Assembly (NCBI RefSeq): GCF_000708715.2
Contig: NZ_JENB01000003.1
Span: 63,754 to 127,753 of the forward strand
Length of the DNA: 64,000 bases
Source of the DNA: Pseudomonas putida W15Oct28
Lineage (GTDB): Bacteria > Pseudomonadota > Gammaproteobacteria > Pseudomonadales > Pseudomonadaceae
Reading direction: 5' to 3'
In this document: in pieces, positions 54,900 to 62,754 of the stretch
Layout of the letters: each line of letters begins with the position of its first letter
Position numbering within the stretch: position 1 is the stretch's first letter
Position numbers and translations under genes: made by a program
Notes under the pieces: model-generated
Seen by the model: only the letters and a program-made list of their open reading frames with translations
Database searches by the model: none
What the model was told of the DNA's origin: nothing

Positions 54900-54917
54900 C
54901 CCCGGAGAACAATAACA

Positions 54918-56042
54918 ATGACAACACCTCTTTTGCGCCCTATTCAGGCTGCCGTAACCCGTGGCAAAGGTGCCCCCTTCGTGCTGGAGCAAGCGCGCAT
55001 TCGCGCGCCGCAAGGTGACGAAGTGCTGGTGCGTATCGTTGCCACCGGCATGTGCCACACCGACATGATCGTGCGCGACCAGTATTACCCGGTACCACTG
55101 CCGGCGGTGCTGGGGCACGAAGGCTCGGGCATCGTCGAGGCCGTTGGCCCGCTGGTGCAAAACCTGGCCGTGGGCGACCACGTGGTGATGACCTACGGCT
55201 ACTGCGGCCACTGCCTGGCCTGCGATGCCGGCCAGGCCGCCTACTGCCAGGACTTCTTCGGGCGCAATTTCAGTGGTGCAGGCCCCGACGGCCAGCATGC
55301 CCTGCAAGACGTAGAGGGCCAGGCCCTGAATGACCACTTCTTCGCCCAGTCGTCTTTTGCCACCTACGCATTAGGGCGCGAGAACAACACCGTGCGCGTG
55401 CCCAAGGAAGCACCCATCGAGCTGCTTGGCCCACTGGGCTGCGGTATCCAGACGGGCGCTGGCGCTGTGATCAACTCGCTGAAAGTAACGCCCGGCAGCG
55501 CCTTTGCGGCCTTCGGCGGCGGTGCAGTGGGCCTCTCGGCTGTGCTGGCCGCGCAAGTGGCAGGGGCTGCAACCATCATCGCGGTCGACGTGGTGCCTTC
55601 GCGCCTGGCATTGGCCCTGGAGCTGGGTGCCACCCACGTGGTCAACAGCCGCGAGGCCGACCCGGTGGCCGCCATCCGCGAAATCACCGGCGGCGGCGTG
55701 CAGTTCGCCCTGGAGTCCACCGGGCGCCCGGAAGTGCTGCGCCAGGCCGTGGATGCCCTTGGCAGCCGTGGCGCGCTCGGGGTGGTCGGCGCACCGCCGC
55801 TGGGCACGACGGCGCAGTTCGACGTCAACGACCTGCTGCTGGGCGGCAAGGTCATCCGCGGCATCGTCGAAGGTGACAGCGTGCCGAAAAAGTTCATCCC
55901 CGAGCTGGTCAACCTGTACCTGCAGGGGCGCTTCGCCTTCGACAAGCTGGTCCGCTTCTACGACTTCGAGCAAATCAACCAGGCCGCCGAGGACAGCGAA
56001 AAAGGCCTGACCCTCAAACCGATCATCCGCATCCAGAAGTAA
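54918..56042 (+). CDS. Zinc-dependent alcohol dehydrogenase (aryl-alcohol type)
   Basis: A 374-residue MDR alcohol dehydrogenase. Catalytic zinc ligands are in ATGMCHTDM (Cys about 44) and LGHEGSGIVE (His about 66), structural-zinc cysteines in GYCGHCLACDAGQAAYC (about 94-110), and the NAD fold is AAFGGGAVGLSAVLAA. It resembles benzyl-alcohol dehydrogenases such as XylB. With the aldehyde dehydrogenase upstream it would convert an aryl or alkyl alcohol to the acid. The gap between the two genes is 18 bases. Confidence 0.92.
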   Translation: MTTPLLRPIQAAVTRGKGAPFVLEQARIRAPQGDEVLVRIVATGMCHTDMIVRDQYYPVPLPAVLGHEGSGIVEAVGPLVQNLAVGDHVVMTYGYCGHCLACDAGQAAYCQDFFGRNFSGAGPDGQHALQDVEGQALNDHFFAQSSFATYALGRENNTVRVPKEAPIELLGPLGCGIQTGAGAVINSLKVTPGSAFAAFGGGAVGLSAVLAAQVAGAATIIAVDVVPSRLALALELGATHVVNSREADPVAAIREITGGGVQFALESTGRPEVLRQAVDALGSRGALGVVGAPPLGTTAQFDVNDLLLGGKVIRGIVEGDSVPKKFIPELVNLYLQGRFAFDKLVRFYDFEQINQAAEDSEKGLTLKPIIRIQK

Positions 56043-56048
56043 GCCTCA

Positions 56049-56071
56049 GGGGGCAGCCGCGCGCTGCCCCC
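56049..56071 (+). terminator. Intra-operon hairpin
   Basis: GGGGGCAGC and GCTGCCCCC with a CGCGC loop, directly after the alcohol dehydrogenase. No U-run follows, so it may set different mRNA levels for the dehydrogenases and the channel gene. Confidence 0.6.
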
Positions 56072-56102
56072 GCCCTATAACAAGAACAAGGGAAACCCTG
56101 TC

Positions 56103-56993
56103 ATGACTAAACACTCCAGCCTTGCCTGGGGCACGCTGGCCTGCGCGCTGGTTTCGGTCAAGGCCCTGGCCGTCGATGTGAATGCCGGCGACTACACCGC
56201 GCTGCCGCCGGGCACCAACGTCGCTGCCTGGTACCAGCAATTCAGCCGTGCCGACCGCTTCAACGGCGACGGTGCGCCCGACGCCAGGCACGACACCCGC
56301 CTGCGGTCCAACATCAGCATCCTGCGCCTGATCCACTTCACCGAAATCGGCGGGATCACGGTAGACCCGCAAATCCTGCTGCCCTTTGGCCATGTCTACG
56401 ACGTGAAGGTTGCCGGGCAGCCGCTGGGCAGCAACAGCGGCATGGCCGACCCGATCATCGGCGCGACGTTCTGGTTGGTTAACCAGCCAGGTGTGGGCGC
56501 CAGCGGCCGCTACTTCGGCATTACCCCGCTGCTGTACCTGCCGTGGGGGCAGTACGACCGCGACGCCGGTGTGAACCTGGGCGAAAACCGCTGGAAAGCC
56601 GACCTGCAGCTGGGCTGGGTAGAGCCGCTGTGGGGCCGATGGTCGATGGAGTGGTACGCCGATGCGGTGTTTTATGGCAGCAACGACAAGGCAGGCAGTG
56701 GCAGCCAGACCTTGCGCCAGGACACGACCTACCAGCTGCAGACCAACCTGCGCTATGACTTCAACCCGGCCCAGCGCCTGGCCTTGGGCTTCTCCGCCAG
56801 TGATGGCGGCAAGCAGCACCTGTCGGGCGACTACACCGGGCAGAAGACCGAGTTGCAGCAAGTGCGCCTGGAGTTCCAGCAGATGGTCGGCGGCAGCGTG
56901 CAGCTGAGCGGCCAGCTGACCCACGACACCCGTGTGGTCGGTGGCTTCCAGGAGGACACCGGGGTCAACCTGCGGGCGCTGCTGCTGTTCTGA
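56103..56993 (+). CDS. Outer-membrane channel of the phenol-degradation (MetA/SphA) family
   Basis: A 296-residue protein with a signal peptide (residues 1-23, ending ALA) and beta-strand pattern. DVNAGDYTALPPGTNVAAWY and LPWGQYDRDAGVNLGENRWK are marks of the Phenol_MetA_deg family, and the chain ends in a strand with Phe. Such proteins are believed to let hydrophobic aromatic substrates cross the outer membrane. Its place between the dehydrogenases and their regulator supports an aromatic-alcohol substrate. Confidence 0.87.
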   Translation: MTKHSSLAWGTLACALVSVKALAVDVNAGDYTALPPGTNVAAWYQQFSRADRFNGDGAPDARHDTRLRSNISILRLIHFTEIGGITVDPQILLPFGHVYDVKVAGQPLGSNSGMADPIIGATFWLVNQPGVGASGRYFGITPLLYLPWGQYDRDAGVNLGENRWKADLQLGWVEPLWGRWSMEWYADAVFYGSNDKAGSGSQTLRQDTTYQLQTNLRYDFNPAQRLALGFSASDGGKQHLSGDYTGQKTELQQVRLEFQQMVGGSVQLSGQLTHDTRVVGGFQEDTGVNLRALLLF

Positions 56994-57076
56994 TGCCCGG
57001 CAGCCTTGACGCGCTGCTGACAGCGGCGCAACTTGCGCAGTCAGTAGCGTGCCGCCAACCCTCACAAGGTGTACCC

Positions 57077-58867
57077 ATGGATCGCCTACAGCTTCAGTTG
57101 CACAGCGCCCGCCAGCAGTTTGCCGAAGGCTTGCCGTTGCCCGCCGGGTTGCTGCCCGAACCTATCGAACGCTCGTGGGAGCGTTCCAGGGCCGCCGGGC
57201 TCAGCCCGTGGCAGCCGCGCCTGGCACGCGGGCAGCTGGATGTGCAGCCACTGACCGATGCCGACACCCAGCTGGCCGCCTGCGTGCAGCCAGAGCTGGA
57301 GCGCTTGTGGGAGCTGATTGGCGACTCCCACTGGATGCTGTTTTGCGTCAACCCGGACAACCGCATCGTCCAGACGCGCAAGCCGACGGGGATCGACAGC
57401 CCCCTGTCGGCCCTGCATGCCGGGCGCCGGGTGAGCGAGGTGGACGTTGGCACCACCGCTCCGGCCTGCACGCTGATGGACGGTTTGCCGGCCATCGTTG
57501 CCGGCAACCAGCATTACCTGCAGGAGTTTGCCCGGTTTTTCTGTGTCAGCGTGCCGTTGCGCGGGGTGGATGGCGAGCTGCTCGGGGCGCTGGACCTGAC
57601 CGGCATCGGCACGCGCAATGCCGGGGCCATGCTTGAGCGCCTGAAGCATGCGGCACTGGCCACCGAGAACAACTTCTTCCTCGGCTTGCCGGACTGCCGC
57701 ATTCTGGAACTGCAACACGACCCCAGGCTGCTCGGCTCGCCGCTGCAGGCGCTGCTGGCCGTGCGCGACGATGGCACGCTGTACGCAGCCAACCGCGCCG
57801 CCCAACAGCTATTGGGCGTGCACAGCTACCGCCCTGAAGGGCTGACCCTTGAAGACGTATTCGACCGCCCCAGCCATAGCGGCGTGGACGGTTCGCCACA
57901 GCTGCTGGCCTTGGCCGATGGCTCACGCCTGTACGGCAGGCTGTTGGCACGGCCCGAGGCCAAGCCGCGGCCGCTGCGTGCCAGCCGCACCGCACTGGGC
58001 AGTGACCGGCGGGTAAACGCCCGCTTCGATGACGCCTGCAAGGCCGTAGCCGGCAACCTGCCGGTGCTGATCACCGGGCCGACCGGTTCCGGCAAGGAGG
58101 TGTTCGCCAAGGCACTGCATGAACACTGCTGTGCCCATGCCCCCTTCGTCGCGATCAACTGCGCCGCCCTGCCCGAGAGCCTGATCGAAGCCGAACTGTT
58201 CGGCTACACCGAGGGCAGCTTCACCGGTGCCCGCAAAGGCGGCGCCATGGGCCTGCTGGAGTCGGCCGGGGACGGTGTCCTGCTGCTCGACGAAATCGGC
58301 GACATGCCGCTGGCCCTGCAAAGCCGGTTGCTGAGGGCGCTGCAAGAACGGCAGATCACCCGCATTGGCAGCACCACCGCAGTGCCGTTGAAGGCGCACA
58401 TCGTTGCGGCCACCCACAAGGACCTGGGTGCTCTGGTGGCCAGCGGCGGCTTCCGCGAAGACCTGTTCTACCGCCTGGATGGCCTGCGCGTCGCCCTGCC
58501 CGCCCTGGAGCAACGGCTGGACAAGCAACAGCTGATCGATGCCTTCTTCCAGCGCCCGGGCTTCCCGCCACTACAGGCCGAGGCCAGGCGCCGGCTGCAG
58601 GCCTATCACTGGCCGGGCAACCTGCGGCAACTGGACAACGTGGCGCGGCTGGTCGGCGTGCTGGCCGCTGGCGAGCCGTGCATCAGCGTGCTGCACCTGC
58701 CAGACGACCTGCAGGGCCAGGCAGCCGCTGCGCCACACTCGCTTTCAGACGCCACGCAGGATGCCATCGAGCGCGCCTTGCTGGCCCATGCAGGCAATGT
58801 CAGTGCCGCCGCCAAGGCGCTGGGCATTTCCCGCACCACCTTGTACAAGCGCCTGGGTACGCGCTAG
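57077..58867 (+). CDS. Sigma-54-dependent activator (AcoR-like, GAF/PAS-AAA-Fis)
   Basis: A 596-residue activator. Residues about 60-190 form a GAF-like sensor and about 215-290 a PAS-like part; the AAA+ domain has Walker A GPTGSGK (334-340), the sigma-54 contact loop GSFTGA (380-385) and Walker B LLLDEIGD (402-409); a Fis-type HTH ends the protein (GNVSAAAKALGISRTTLYKR). It should activate the -24/-12 promoter at 53382 in response to an alcohol or aldehyde. Start ATG 57077 after AAGGTG. It ends 3 bases from the convergent HD-GYP gene. Confidence 0.92.
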   Translation: MDRLQLQLHSARQQFAEGLPLPAGLLPEPIERSWERSRAAGLSPWQPRLARGQLDVQPLTDADTQLAACVQPELERLWELIGDSHWMLFCVNPDNRIVQTRKPTGIDSPLSALHAGRRVSEVDVGTTAPACTLMDGLPAIVAGNQHYLQEFARFFCVSVPLRGVDGELLGALDLTGIGTRNAGAMLERLKHAALATENNFFLGLPDCRILELQHDPRLLGSPLQALLAVRDDGTLYAANRAAQQLLGVHSYRPEGLTLEDVFDRPSHSGVDGSPQLLALADGSRLYGRLLARPEAKPRPLRASRTALGSDRRVNARFDDACKAVAGNLPVLITGPTGSGKEVFAKALHEHCCAHAPFVAINCAALPESLIEAELFGYTEGSFTGARKGGAMGLLESAGDGVLLLDEIGDMPLALQSRLLRALQERQITRIGSTTAVPLKAHIVAATHKDLGALVASGGFREDLFYRLDGLRVALPALEQRLDKQQLIDAFFQRPGFPPLQAEARRRLQAYHWPGNLRQLDNVARLVGVLAAGEPCISVLHLPDDLQGQAAAAPHSLSDATQDAIERALLAHAGNVSAAAKALGISRTTLYKRLGTR

Positions 58868-58870
58868 TAC

Positions 58871-61759
58871 TCAGGCCGGGCAGCGCATCTGTGCCAGCCA
58901 GTACGGCACATCGACCTCGTCGATCTGCTCGGCGCGCAGGAAACGCTCGGCATACTGGTGGTACACCCCGCTGCTGAGGAACAGTTGCAGCAGTTGCCCG
59001 TCGATGTGCCTGTCGCGGGCCATGTACACCAGGATTTTCACCGATTCGGACAGGGTCTTCGGTGGCTTGTACGGCCGGTCTGCCGCCGTCAGCGCCTCGA
59101 AGATGTCGGCAATCGCCATTACCCGTTCGGCAATGCCCAGGTCTTGCTCGCCCAGCCGGCGCGGGTAACCGCTGCCATCCATCTTCTCATGGTGGTTGCC
59201 GGCAATGGCCAGTACCCGTTTCAGCTGACGCGGAAACGGCAGCGAGCTGAGCATGATGATGGTCTGCACGATGTGCTCATTGATCTTGAAGCGCTCTTCG
59301 TCATTCAGCGTGCCCCGCCGGATCGACAGGTTGTACAGCTCGCCGTGGTCGCTGGCATGGGCTGGCAGGCGCATGTCGAAACCCCAGTGGTTGCGCGGGT
59401 CGCCCTTGGCCACCGGTGGTTTGCGCTCACCCCAGGGCACGCGGTGCTCAGGCCGGTCGGCCAGCAGGGGTTCGTCTACCGGCAATGCAGGTTGCGGTAA
59501 ACCTGCAAAGCGCTCGGCCTCGTCGCGGGAAACGCCCAGGCGGTTGTCGAAGTGACGCTGCCAGCGACGCTGGCCAATCTGCTGCAGGCGCTCGATGTCG
59601 GCGTCCTGCATGAACTCGCCGCCGATGTTGGCCTGGGCGACGAAGGCGAAGTCAGCCTGCAACCGGGCCTGGCTTTGTACCAGGCTGGCTTGCAGCGCCC
59701 GCTGATCGGCACCGCTGGCCAGGCCTTGCCAGTAGGCAAGCTCGGCATCGCGCCACAGCACTTCAAAGCGCATGCGCACCTCGTGAATGCGGTTGTACAG
59801 GGTTTCCAGCTTTGTCGCCTTGTCCACCACGTACTCGGGGCTGGTGACCTTGCCACAATCGTGCAGCCAGGCCGCCACGCGGAATTCGTAGCGCTCGGCC
59901 TCGGTCATGCTGAAGCTGGCATAGGGGCCGCTGTCGGCGGCGACGACCTGGTCCAGCAGCATCTGCGCCAGCTGCGGCACCCGCTCGCAATGGCCGCCGG
60001 TATAGGGGCTTTTGGCATCGATGGCGTCGGCCAGCAGCTTGATCATGGCATCCATCAGGCGTTGCTGGGCTTCGACCAGTTGGCGCGTCTCGATGGCCAC
60101 AGCCACCACACCCGACAGCTCCTCCACAAACTGCCGGAACGGCTGGCCCAGCTGGTCGCGCGCCTGTGCATCGTCCAGTTGCAGCACCAGAATGCCCAAC
60201 AGCGCCTGGCTACGGTCATTCAGCACCACGGCCAGGCTGCGCTCGTGGAGGCCGAGGGCTTGGTTCACGGCAGCGGCCAGCGTGGGCCGGGCAGCTTCAT
60301 CCACGGCCAGCTCGGCCGGGTACTGCTCACCCCGGCAGGACGCGGCCAGGCGCAACAGCGCGTGCTCGGCGTCAAACAGGTACACCACACCGGCATCGGC
60401 CCCGGCAGCCTCCACCAGGTGGGTGAGTACGCCATCGAGCATGTGCTCCAGGTCGCGCTCGCGACTGAGTGCGAGGGTAATGGCCTGAAAGCTGCGGATG
60501 GTGCCAGACATGCGGCTCAGCACATGGCTCAGTTCGCGTACTTCGGTCACCCGCGACTTCACACCCACTTCACGGCTGAAGTCGAAGCCGGCCAGGCCTT
60601 GTACCTGCTCGGCCAGCAACTTCAACGGGCGACCGATGCGCCGCCCAAGTACCCCGCCGAGCACCAGCAGCACGGCCATCAGCGCAGCGGTCCAGAGCAA
60701 CTGCTCGAACAATACCTTGCGCGCACCGGCCAGCAATTCATTGCCCGGCACGGCAATCAGCACCTGCAGGTCCTGCCCGGCCAGGCTGGTCAGCGGGATG
60801 CGCATGCCATACCAGGTCTGCCCCTCCACCTGATAGGGGTGTGCCCGAGTGCCTTGCTGCTGGTCAGCGTAAAGGTGCTGCAGGCTTGCGACGCCCAGCT
60901 CGCCGATACGCGACAGGCGCACGCCCTGCCCTTCATGCACGATCACCCGCTGCAAGTCCGGGTAGGCCACCACGCTGCCCTGTTCGTCGACCACAGCAAT
61001 CTCGGTGCCGGGGGTGATGCGCAGGCCCTGGGTTTCGCTGGCCAGGTCGTTGACCGAAACATCCATGCCGATCACCGCCCCACCGTCAACGCTGCGCTGC
61101 GCCATGGTCAGGCCGATCTCGCGGGTGGTGAAAAACACATAGGGCGGGGTCAGCGCGGTACCGGGCTGTGCGCTAGCCTCGGCGAACCACGGGCGCGTGC
61201 GCGGGTCGTAGCGGTATTCGGGTTTGGCCTGGGCTTGCAACAGGTTCAACGCCCGGTCGTAGTAGCGCCACTCCCCCTGCACCACCCCGCCTTCACCCCG
61301 GCTGACACTCTGCACCAGAAACACCGTGCCCGGCGGTGCGGCATAGCGCTGCCGCAACTGTGGGTCACGCAGCCGACGCACCAACAGGAAATCACCTTGG
61401 GTGGAGCCCATGTAGGCAGCACTGAGCATGCGGTTGGCATCCAGGGTCTCGACCAGCTGTGGCAGCCTTGCCAAGCGCTGTGCCTGGGTATGTGCAGCGG
61501 GGTTGTGCGCCAGCAGGCGGATGCTGCTTTGCGCCGGGTCGATCAGGCGCCGGGCGCGTTCGTCGATGGTCTTGCCAACCTGTTGGGCGGCATCGCCGGC
61601 GGCGGCTACCAGGGTCTGGCGAATGCCGCGATAACCCTGCCAGGCCAGGGCGGCGCCGAGCAACAGCATGCCCAGCACGATGGCCAGCGCTATCAGCCAT
61701 TGCAGCGAGATGCCACGCCCGGCTTTACCGGCAACACGGCCATTCGACACGCAGCCCAT
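58871..61759 (-). CDS. dCache-HAMP-GAF-HD-GYP cyclic-di-GMP phosphodiesterase-like sensor
   Basis: A 962-residue membrane sensor: TM1 (residues 18-40), periplasmic dCache domain (about 45-345), TM2 (352-372), HAMP (373-430), GAF (about 435-565) and HD-GYP (about 570-930). The HD pair is in AWLHDCGK (630-637) and the second motif is HHEKMDGSGYP (856-866), so both metal-binding parts are intact. The distance between them is far longer than in standard HD-GYP domains because of an insert of about 180 residues. It should degrade c-di-GMP in response to an external ligand. GGAG precedes the ATG. Confidence 0.92.
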   Translation of the reverse strand: MGCVSNGRVAGKAGRGISLQWLIALAIVLGMLLLGAALAWQGYRGIRQTLVAAAGDAAQQVGKTIDERARRLIDPAQSSIRLLAHNPAAHTQAQRLARLPQLVETLDANRMLSAAYMGSTQGDFLLVRRLRDPQLRQRYAAPPGTVFLVQSVSRGEGGVVQGEWRYYDRALNLLQAQAKPEYRYDPRTRPWFAEASAQPGTALTPPYVFFTTREIGLTMAQRSVDGGAVIGMDVSVNDLASETQGLRITPGTEIAVVDEQGSVVAYPDLQRVIVHEGQGVRLSRIGELGVASLQHLYADQQQGTRAHPYQVEGQTWYGMRIPLTSLAGQDLQVLIAVPGNELLAGARKVLFEQLLWTAALMAVLLVLGGVLGRRIGRPLKLLAEQVQGLAGFDFSREVGVKSRVTEVRELSHVLSRMSGTIRSFQAITLALSRERDLEHMLDGVLTHLVEAAGADAGVVYLFDAEHALLRLAASCRGEQYPAELAVDEAARPTLAAAVNQALGLHERSLAVVLNDRSQALLGILVLQLDDAQARDQLGQPFRQFVEELSGVVAVAIETRQLVEAQQRLMDAMIKLLADAIDAKSPYTGGHCERVPQLAQMLLDQVVAADSGPYASFSMTEAERYEFRVAAWLHDCGKVTSPEYVVDKATKLETLYNRIHEVRMRFEVLWRDAELAYWQGLASGADQRALQASLVQSQARLQADFAFVAQANIGGEFMQDADIERLQQIGQRRWQRHFDNRLGVSRDEAERFAGLPQPALPVDEPLLADRPEHRVPWGERKPPVAKGDPRNHWGFDMRLPAHASDHGELYNLSIRRGTLNDEERFKINEHIVQTIIMLSSLPFPRQLKRVLAIAGNHHEKMDGSGYPRRLGEQDLGIAERVMAIADIFEALTAADRPYKPPKTLSESVKILVYMARDRHIDGQLLQLFLSSGVYHQYAERFLRAEQIDEVDVPYWLAQMRCPA

Positions 61760-61900
61760 TCCAGGTACTCCATGTGTGGCACATTGCCTTGGCTGATATC
61801 CGGAGCAGTGTAGAGTGCGGGGGGGATTTCTGCCGGGTTGGCGAAAAAAAACGTGGGGTTGAGGTGTCAGGTGCTTGCCCTAACACAGGCAGCGCCTGAT

Positions 61901-62008
61901 CAGGCCTCTTCGCGGGCTCGCCCGCTCCCACAGCGGTGAACTGCCCTCTGGTGTGACTCGGTTCCTGTGGGAGCGGGTTTACCCGCGAACACCGGCGCAG
62001 CCGGTGCC
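61901..62008. repeat. REP pair (CTCTTCGCGGGC subtype)
   Basis: CAGGCCTCTTCGCGGGCTCG with CCCGCTCCCACAG at the left and CTGTGGGAGCGGGTTTACCC then CGCGAACACCGGCGCAGCCG at the right. It fills most of the 268-base gap between two minus-strand genes. Confidence 0.78.
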
Positions 62009-62027
62009 ATGCCACCTTGCAGCCGCA

Positions 62028-62645
62028 TCAACTGCGCCCGCGCTGCTCCAGCATGACCAGCGCGCCAACAATCAGCGCCTGCATGCCCTCCTGCAACTCC
62101 ACTTCCATCTCCGATTCTTCGCCAGCCCGGTCGGCCTCCAGCAGCGGCTCGCGCCCCGACACCGTGTACACCGTGTCGGCCACCGCAAAGCCATGGAACG
62201 CCACCGTCGACAACAACCAGCGCGCCTGCTCCAGGCTCAGGCCGTAGGCCTGGGCGATGTGTGCCTGGTGGTCGTTGATCTTGTCGATCATCGCTTCTGT
62301 CGCCGCCAGCCTGCGGATCACATACGGCGTCAACCCCGGGTGCGCTTTGACGAATGCCTGGACCGACGCGGCAAAGCGCGTCAGGTAAGCCTGCAACCCT
62401 TCTGCACAATCCCCGCCTGCCGTAGGGATCTGCCAGCGCTGGAAAACCTCCTCGGCCACCAGGCACTTGAGCGCTTCGATGTTTGGCACGTGCTTGTACA
62501 GCGCCATGTGGCTTACGCCCAACGCAGCGGCCACACCCACGAAGGTGAGGTTGGGCAGACCGATGGCGACGCTCACGTCGGCAATCCGTTCACGGGTGAT
62601 GGTGCGAGGGCGACCGCGTCCGGGTGTGCGTTGTGGTGGTTGCAT
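62028..62645 (-). CDS. TetR-family transcriptional regulator
   Basis: A 205-residue regulator with basic N-terminus ([13 protein letters not shown]) and HTH in [19 protein letters not shown] (about residues 34-52); the ligand domain follows. GGAGGAACCG precedes the ATG 62645; 19 upstream in-frame residues are rejected. It is divergent from the ABC transporter gene at 62755, with two palindromes between, the usual layout for a local repressor of an export gene. Confidence 0.9.
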   Translation of the reverse strand: MQPPQRTPGRGRPRTITRERIADVSVAIGLPNLTFVGVAAALGVSHMALYKHVPNIEALKCLVAEEVFQRWQIPTAGGDCAEGLQAYLTRFAASVQAFVKAHPGLTPYVIRRLAATEAMIDKINDHQAHIAQAYGLSLEQARWLLSTVAFHGFAVADTVYTVSGREPLLEADRAGEESEMEVELQEGMQALIVGALVMLEQRGRS

Positions 62646-62665
62646 CGGTTCCTCCAGGCTTTGTG

Positions 62666-62687
62666 AAGACAGTCTTGTAGCTGTCTT
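62666..62687. promoter_or_regulatory. Inverted repeat in the tetR/ABC gap
   Basis: AAGACAG and CTGTCTT with 8 bases between, 21 bases before the TetR start codon. It may be a second regulator site or overlap the tetR promoter. Confidence 0.5.
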
Positions 62688-62701
62688 GTCGGGTTTTCGC
62701 A

Positions 62702-62728
62702 AATTAGTTTATAGTCATGCAACTAATT
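62702..62728. promoter_or_regulatory. TetR operator candidate
   Basis: AATTAGTT and AACTAATT, perfect 8-base arms separated by 11 bases, centred between the divergent genes and 27 bases before the ABC gene. The TATAGTCAT inside could serve as a -10 region, so binding would block transcription. Confidence 0.72.
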
Positions 62729-62754
62729 CATTTGCAGCTTTTCAGGCCCGCTTC

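Noticed and set aside
59552..61813. A 753-codon plus-strand open frame over the HD-GYP gene
   Set aside because: Antisense shadow of an intact multi-domain sensor; no ribosome site or recognisable domain.
1763..62008. CRISPR array suspected from repeated GTGGGAGC units
   Set aside because: The units are scattered inverted REP pairs at gene borders, not evenly spaced direct repeats with spacers.
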